From positions 96,185,239 to 96,249,238 of the forward strand of contig NC_086248.1 in the NCBI RefSeq assembly GCF_021018805.1: a stretch of DNA of 64,000 nt, in the 5' to 3' direction. A model generated the notes under the pieces. It ran no database searches and had not been told where the DNA came from. It saw only the letters and a program-made list of their open reading frames with translations. The DNA comes from Prinia subflava. Taxonomy: Eukaryota > Chordata > Aves > Passeriformes > Cisticolidae. Both the position numbers and the translations under genes were made by a program. The first letter of the stretch is position 1. Every line of letters starts with the position of its first letter. Positions 61,201-64,000 of this stretch are shown one piece after another.

Positions 61201-63068
61201 CCTCAAGCCATCCTGCAATCAATGTCCCTCCAGAACTACAGCTCGGTATCTTGCCCTGTGCTGCTTGTTTGCAACTTCTATCCTACAGCTTGATACTGTT
61301 ATTAATTTACCTGCTAAAGATACAGAACAAAGAAGATACACACACAGAAAAGGTTTTGCAGCTCCCTAGGAAATAATATCTCCCTGTAATGCCATATCTC
61401 CTCTCTCTACTCAGCCCTCAGACCACAGAGCCCATCTACCGACAAGTATTTAGTAGAAACTCACTGATAAGAGCAGCTTCCACCCAAGAGGAGCTGCCTT
61501 ACAAGGACACTACACTGTCCCCAGAGCCAGAGCGTGGAGACCACCTCAGCTCTTGTCCGACACAAGCAATAGAGTGAGGAAGGCAACAAAAGCTGCACTG
61601 CAATTCTCAAACTGGGCTGTCTGCAAATGTCTAGTGACCTCACTTCTCAATGAAGAGAGCTCAGAAGGAGAGCCCAAAGACTTTTAACTCCAAAGAAACA
61701 TCATTATATGAAACTCACTGCTCAGACTGCTGAGACAGTTTAAAGCATTACGATTCTACTAACTCCTTGTAGACATCCACATAAAGGCAGTTAGTAAAAA
61801 TATCTTCTTTTACTTTTGATGATTCTTTTTTTCTGCCAAGATACAGATCTGTAAGAGAACTTCTTTTCATCTCTCTGCCAAGGTTTGTAGAGTAACAGCC
61901 TGCCCTACTCTAAAGGCCATCAGCAAACTGCAAATCACTGAACTTGCATCATCCTTCCTGGTGAGTGAATGAAATGATGAGATTACAGCCTCTCCTGACC
62001 ACACAGTGCATGGCCAGCAGACCTGTGATTCCCAATGACAACTGAACTGCAGCTGATGAGGTTACAACCCAATCTGACCAGTCCTGAACAGTGCTGAAAG
62101 ATCCCCCCAGGGAGCATCTCTTCAGCAGACTTTCCTTTGGTGAACAAGTGCAAACCCTCTTGACAACTTCCAGAAAATTCACTAAGAGAAGCCTGGCCTG
62201 AAATATTCCAGTCTCAAAGAAATAACTTTGGAACAGTAGGGAAGAACATCTGACTAAAGGTACCGGGTGTGTTTCCCAGGAGTCCATCATCAGTGCCCTG
62301 CAGCCGATACTCCTCTGCAGCCAAAGGATCATGGATGGTGCAGTCTCACCCTGGGCCAGCCAAGCTGACTGGCGTGGCCAGGTTCTCCACTCTCCCACCC
62401 TGGTACCATCAGAGACACAACACACAAGCGTGTGATGGACCCCTTTTCATTCTGATGTGTTGGTTGGTGGGGTTTTTGCTTGAGGCTGATGCTTAGCCAG
62501 CCCATTTGCCAGGTCGCTCCGTTCCCACAAGCGTGGTGCCAGGACAACAGGGTGATGGGATGGGGCATCCTCGGGGGCTCCACCGACCAACCATCACGCC
62601 AGCCCAGGCGCACAAAATCACAACTTGGTTTGGGCTGGAAGGGACACTAAAGACCGCCTTGTTCCATCCACTGCCGTGGGCAGGGGCACACCTTCCACCG
62701 GAGGGGGTCGCTCCAAGCTCCAAGCCGGCGGCTGCCGCCCTTCCTAGGGAGCAGGACGGCCGGCTCCCCCCGAGGGGAGCCCCGGCCCTGGCCCCGCGCC
62801 TTCGGGAAGGGCCGGACCCGCGGGGCCCCCGGGGTGAGGGGGCCGCGGCCTGGGCCCGCTGGGGCCCCCCTGCCCTGCCCTGCCCTGCCCCGCCCGGGCC
62901 GCTCCCTCACCCCGGCGCCTCGCCCGGGGCTCCGGGGCCGTGCCGGGCCCGCACTCACATCTGGTACTCGTCGATCGCCTCCACCAGCTGCCCCCAGGAG
63001 TCGAAGTCGGTGCCCTTCCTGAAGCTGGCGCCCCAGCGCTGCAGGAGGCTGCGGGCCGCCTCCGACAT
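36280..63068 (-). CDS. AIDA: AIDA, axin interactor, dorsalization-associated
   Basis: AIDA binds Axin and blocks its homodimerisation and JNK activation (dorsoventral patterning in zebrafish); in mouse gut it also assists ER-associated degradation of fat-synthesis enzymes. Ten minus-strand coding exons were traced: 63068-62959, 59412-59343, 52829-52776, 50807-50753, 45281-45218, 44727-44621, 40233-40111, 37942-37820, 37367-37250, 36376-36280. All have AG/GT borders and agreeing phases; the sum is 921 nt, 306 residues, equal to the human protein as I recall it. Signature segments are MSEAARSLLQRWGASFRKG, HLQKEAQSQHNNSEF, LTYNKEFPFDVQPVPL, SPDSFPARVPG, DLNGIDLTPVQDTPV and the C-terminal LYLHLHQTLHKE. 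No frame damage is seen. The gene is tail-to-tail with MIA3 and shares a promoter region with BROX. Confidence 0.96.
43938..44465 (-). mobile_element. Probable solo LTR of an avian endogenous retrovirus, minus orientation
   Basis: On the minus strand the segment starts TGTAGGAGAAGG and ends GCTGCTGCA. It has two CCAAT boxes (about 44405-44412 and 44368-44375), a TATA-like GATAAAAG (about 44350), and AATAAA (complement of 44019-44024) about 80 bp from its end, the arrangement of a retroviral LTR. The flanks, ACAAGGGT and ACAAAGGA, are similar but not an exact target duplication. No internal viral genes are present, so it is a recombined solo copy. It lies in AIDA intron 6 in the sense orientation of AIDA. 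Confidence 0.6.
44064..44232. repeat. Degenerate short tandem motif inside the LTR
   Basis: The motif CTCTGACTGCAGG recurs in variant form about seven times (e.g. CTCTGACTGCTGG, CTCTCACTGCAGG, CTCTGACTGCAGC, CTGTGACTGCAGG, CTCTAACTGCACA). It gives this LTR an internal minisatellite-like core. Confidence 0.65.
44621..45281 (-). CDS. AIDA: AIDA exons 5-6: linker with acidic stretch
   Basis: Exons 45281-45218 and 44727-44621 encode residues 97-153: LKNILTYNKEFPFDVQPVPL, then ILAPGEEEHLEFEEDDEEGG and the Gly/Ala/Ser/Pro part ending FPARVPG. It joins the N-terminal helices to the C2 domain. Confidence 0.94.
45282..50752 (-). other. AIDA intron 4
   Basis: It contains a CR1 fragment (47883-48335), an (AAT)n tract near 45382-45393, a GGT run near 45811, and an orphan 148-codon minus-strand open frame (47772-47326). 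No conserved exon was seen. Confidence 0.55.
47883..48335 (-). repeat. CR1 LINE 3'-end fragment, minus orientation
   Basis: It starts with the terminal CACAGAATCACAGAATCTCC on the plus strand, then GAGCTGGAAGGG, CCTGCACAGGACACCCCCAG and TCTCCTCCAGCCCGAGCAGA, in the reverse of CR1 order. About 450 bp, with small deletions. Confidence 0.88.
50753..63068 (-). CDS. AIDA: AIDA exons 1-4: N-terminal helical domain
   Basis: Exons 63068-62959, 59412-59343, 52829-52776 and 50807-50753 encode residues 1-96: the LLQRWGASF helix, DFDSWGQLVEAIDEYQ, the EFTEDQKKTIAKIATCLELR helix pair and DEFKLEDLKKLEP. Introns are 3.5, 6.5 and 2.0 kb. Residue 64 is Ala where human has Gly (TIGKIATC). Confidence 0.94.
50808..59342 (-). 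other. AIDA introns 2 and 3
   Basis: Introns 50808-52775 and 52830-59342. Two perfect inverted repeats (57398-57434 and 57623-57650) lie 190 bp apart. A GGTTGGAAGAGGGCTTTAAA string near 56053 may be a very short CR1 scrap. Otherwise nothing recognisable. Confidence 0.5.
59413..62958 (-). other. AIDA intron 1
   Basis: It includes a CR1 tail at 62611-62698 and, from about 62690, the left shoulder of the promoter CpG island. A GC-richer patch at 59760-59960 has no exon-like features that I trust. Confidence 0.55.
62611..62698 (-). repeat. CR1 LINE terminal fragment, minus orientation
   Basis: CACAAAATCACAACTTGG, TTTGGGCTGGAAGGGACACT and CTGCCGTGGGCAGGG correspond, in reverse, to the last 85-90 bp of a CR1 element. 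Confidence 0.8.
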
Positions 63069-63900
63069 AGCCCCAGCGCTAGGGCACCATGCTCACCCCG
63101 CGCCGGGGCACCCACCGCGCCGGACAGCCGCTCCCGCCGGCACCGCCCCGCCCGGCACAGCCCAGCCCGGCCCGGCCCCGGGACACCCGAGCGCGGCGGC
63201 GCCTCCCGCCCGCACCGCCCAGCCGGGGAGGCGGCGCCGGCCGCGCCCGCCCGCGCCATCGCTACCGAGGCGCGCGCGCCGCTTCCGCCCCGGTACCTGT
63301 CATGGCGCCGGGCACGTGACGGGGCGGGGCCGCCCCGCCCCTCCCGCCGCTCCTCCCTCCCGCCGCTCCCGGCCGTGCCGCCGCCGCAGGCCCGCCCCCA
63401 GGTAAGCCCCGGCGCCCCCCTGCAGCACCGCAGGCGGCTCTCGCCCCTCCGGGAGGGCCGGTGCCGCCGCTGGCTTGCCGGCGTCCCCGCTCCCGCCGGT
63501 GTTGGTGGTGTTCGGGGGTGCTTCCCGCGGGACGGCTGTGGGCCCCGGCCGCGCCGGCAGCCGCCGTCCCGGGGGGCGGCCCCACAGCCGCGGGGCTGTT
63601 GTTGGTGGCGGCGGCCCGCGGACCCCGGTGGGGAGGCGGGCGAGCGGCGGGGCCGGTGCGATCGGCCGCGATGGGGCGGCGCCATCGGCTCTCGGCTGGC
63701 GCTGCCTGCGGCGGCGGGCGCGTGACGCACGGCCGGGAGCGGCCCCGGGATCCCCGCGGGGACCGGCCCGGGCCGCGACACCGCGGGGCGGCAGCGCCGC
63801 GCAGGGGGTGCGCACCGCCCGCGGGACGGCCCGAGGGACGGGCCCCGAGAGGCGCCGGCACGGTCCGTACGGCGCCATGGGGCCGTGAGCGAGCGCCCTG
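62690..63900. promoter_or_regulatory. CpG island: bidirectional AIDA-BROX promoter
   Basis: Very GC- and CpG-rich DNA covers AIDA exon 1 and the plus-strand start of the next gene. It contains an E-box (CACGTGAC, 63313-63320) directly followed by a GC box (GGGGCGGGGC, 63321-63330). Divergent transcription from here is inferred from AIDA on the left and the donor at 63402 on the right. Confidence 0.75.
63331..63401 (+). other. BROX: Candidate non-coding exon 1 of BROX (start uncertain)
   Basis: A consensus donor, CCAG|GTAAGC, sits at 63401|63402 in the CpG island. In human, BROX (a Bro1-domain, ESCRT-III-binding protein) lies next to AIDA in divergent orientation and begins with non-coding sequence. 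No BROX protein sequence is present up to 64000. The left border given is only the end of the GC box. Confidence 0.45.
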
Positions 63901-64000
63901 CTCGGGCAGGGGCGTCTGGACAGTGCCGGGGAGCCGTGCCGGCAGATCTGCTTGGGGCTGGTGTGTTTGTTTGTTTCAGCACAGCTGCAGAGCGCTTTGT

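Noticed and set aside
62506..63982. Open frames of up to 412 codons on both strands in the AIDA-BROX island
   Set aside because: Only the MSEAARSLLQ part (63068-62959, minus) is a real exon; the rest is read-through of GC-rich promoter DNA.
63402..64000. BROX coding sequence
   Set aside because: None of the frames carries the BROX N-terminus or Bro1 motifs that I know; only a non-coding first exon is plausible here.
1..64000. CRISPR arrays, operons or a phage-like system
   Set aside because: Introns, CR1 repeats and vertebrate genes show a eukaryotic chromosome; no regularly spaced repeats were seen.

Overview
The window looks like a piece of a bird chromosome. Four tell-tale observations support this: fragments of chicken-repeat-1 (CR1) LINE 3' ends in both orientations, compact introns, CpG-island promoters, and the vertebrate gene order TAF1A - MIA3 - AIDA - BROX (known from human chromosome 1q41; the order is recalled, not searched here). 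I cannot name the species. There is no prokaryotic content, CRISPR array, rRNA or tRNA that I can support.

Layout. Positions 1-1835 (minus) hold the 5' end of TAF1A, a subunit of the RNA polymerase I factor SL1; the rest of the gene lies beyond the left edge. Its CpG island has two overlapping NRF1-type motifs. MIA3 (TANGO1), the ER-exit-site receptor for bulky secretory cargo such as procollagen, starts about 3.6 kb away on the plus strand and runs from 5407 to 32570. I could trace 29 coding exons that join in frame (5,934 nt, 1,977 codons plus stop): signal peptide, MIA/SH3-like luminal domain, a 2.9 kb exon for the acidic luminal region, a transmembrane exon, coiled coils and a proline-rich tail. 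A second CpG island (about 18.9-19.7 kb) inside the gene carries an alternative first exon (ATG at 19322) for a 778-residue short form without the luminal part.

AIDA lies tail-to-tail with MIA3 on the minus strand (63068 down to 36280). All ten coding exons were found; they sum to 921 nt, or 306 residues, the length I recall for the human protein. The right edge (about 63.07-64.0 kb) is a GC-rich bidirectional promoter; a clean splice donor at 63401/63402 on the plus strand is probably the end of non-coding exon 1 of BROX, whose coding part is outside the window.

Mobile DNA: five CR1 fragments (about 955, 12225, 18700, 47883 and 62611) and one probable solo LTR of about 528 bp (43938-44465) inside AIDA. 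The points most worth a second look are: the poorly hydrophobic, arginine-rich exons that precede the MIA3 transmembrane exon in both isoforms; an identical ACGT-core decamer in both MIA3 promoters; an abrupt GC-rich codon block inside the giant exon; perfect 13-14 bp inverted repeats in non-coding DNA; and the CLEAR/USF-like E-box of the AIDA-BROX promoter. I see no sign of an entirely new multi-gene system; the window is an ordinary, well-conserved vertebrate locus with some unusual local features.
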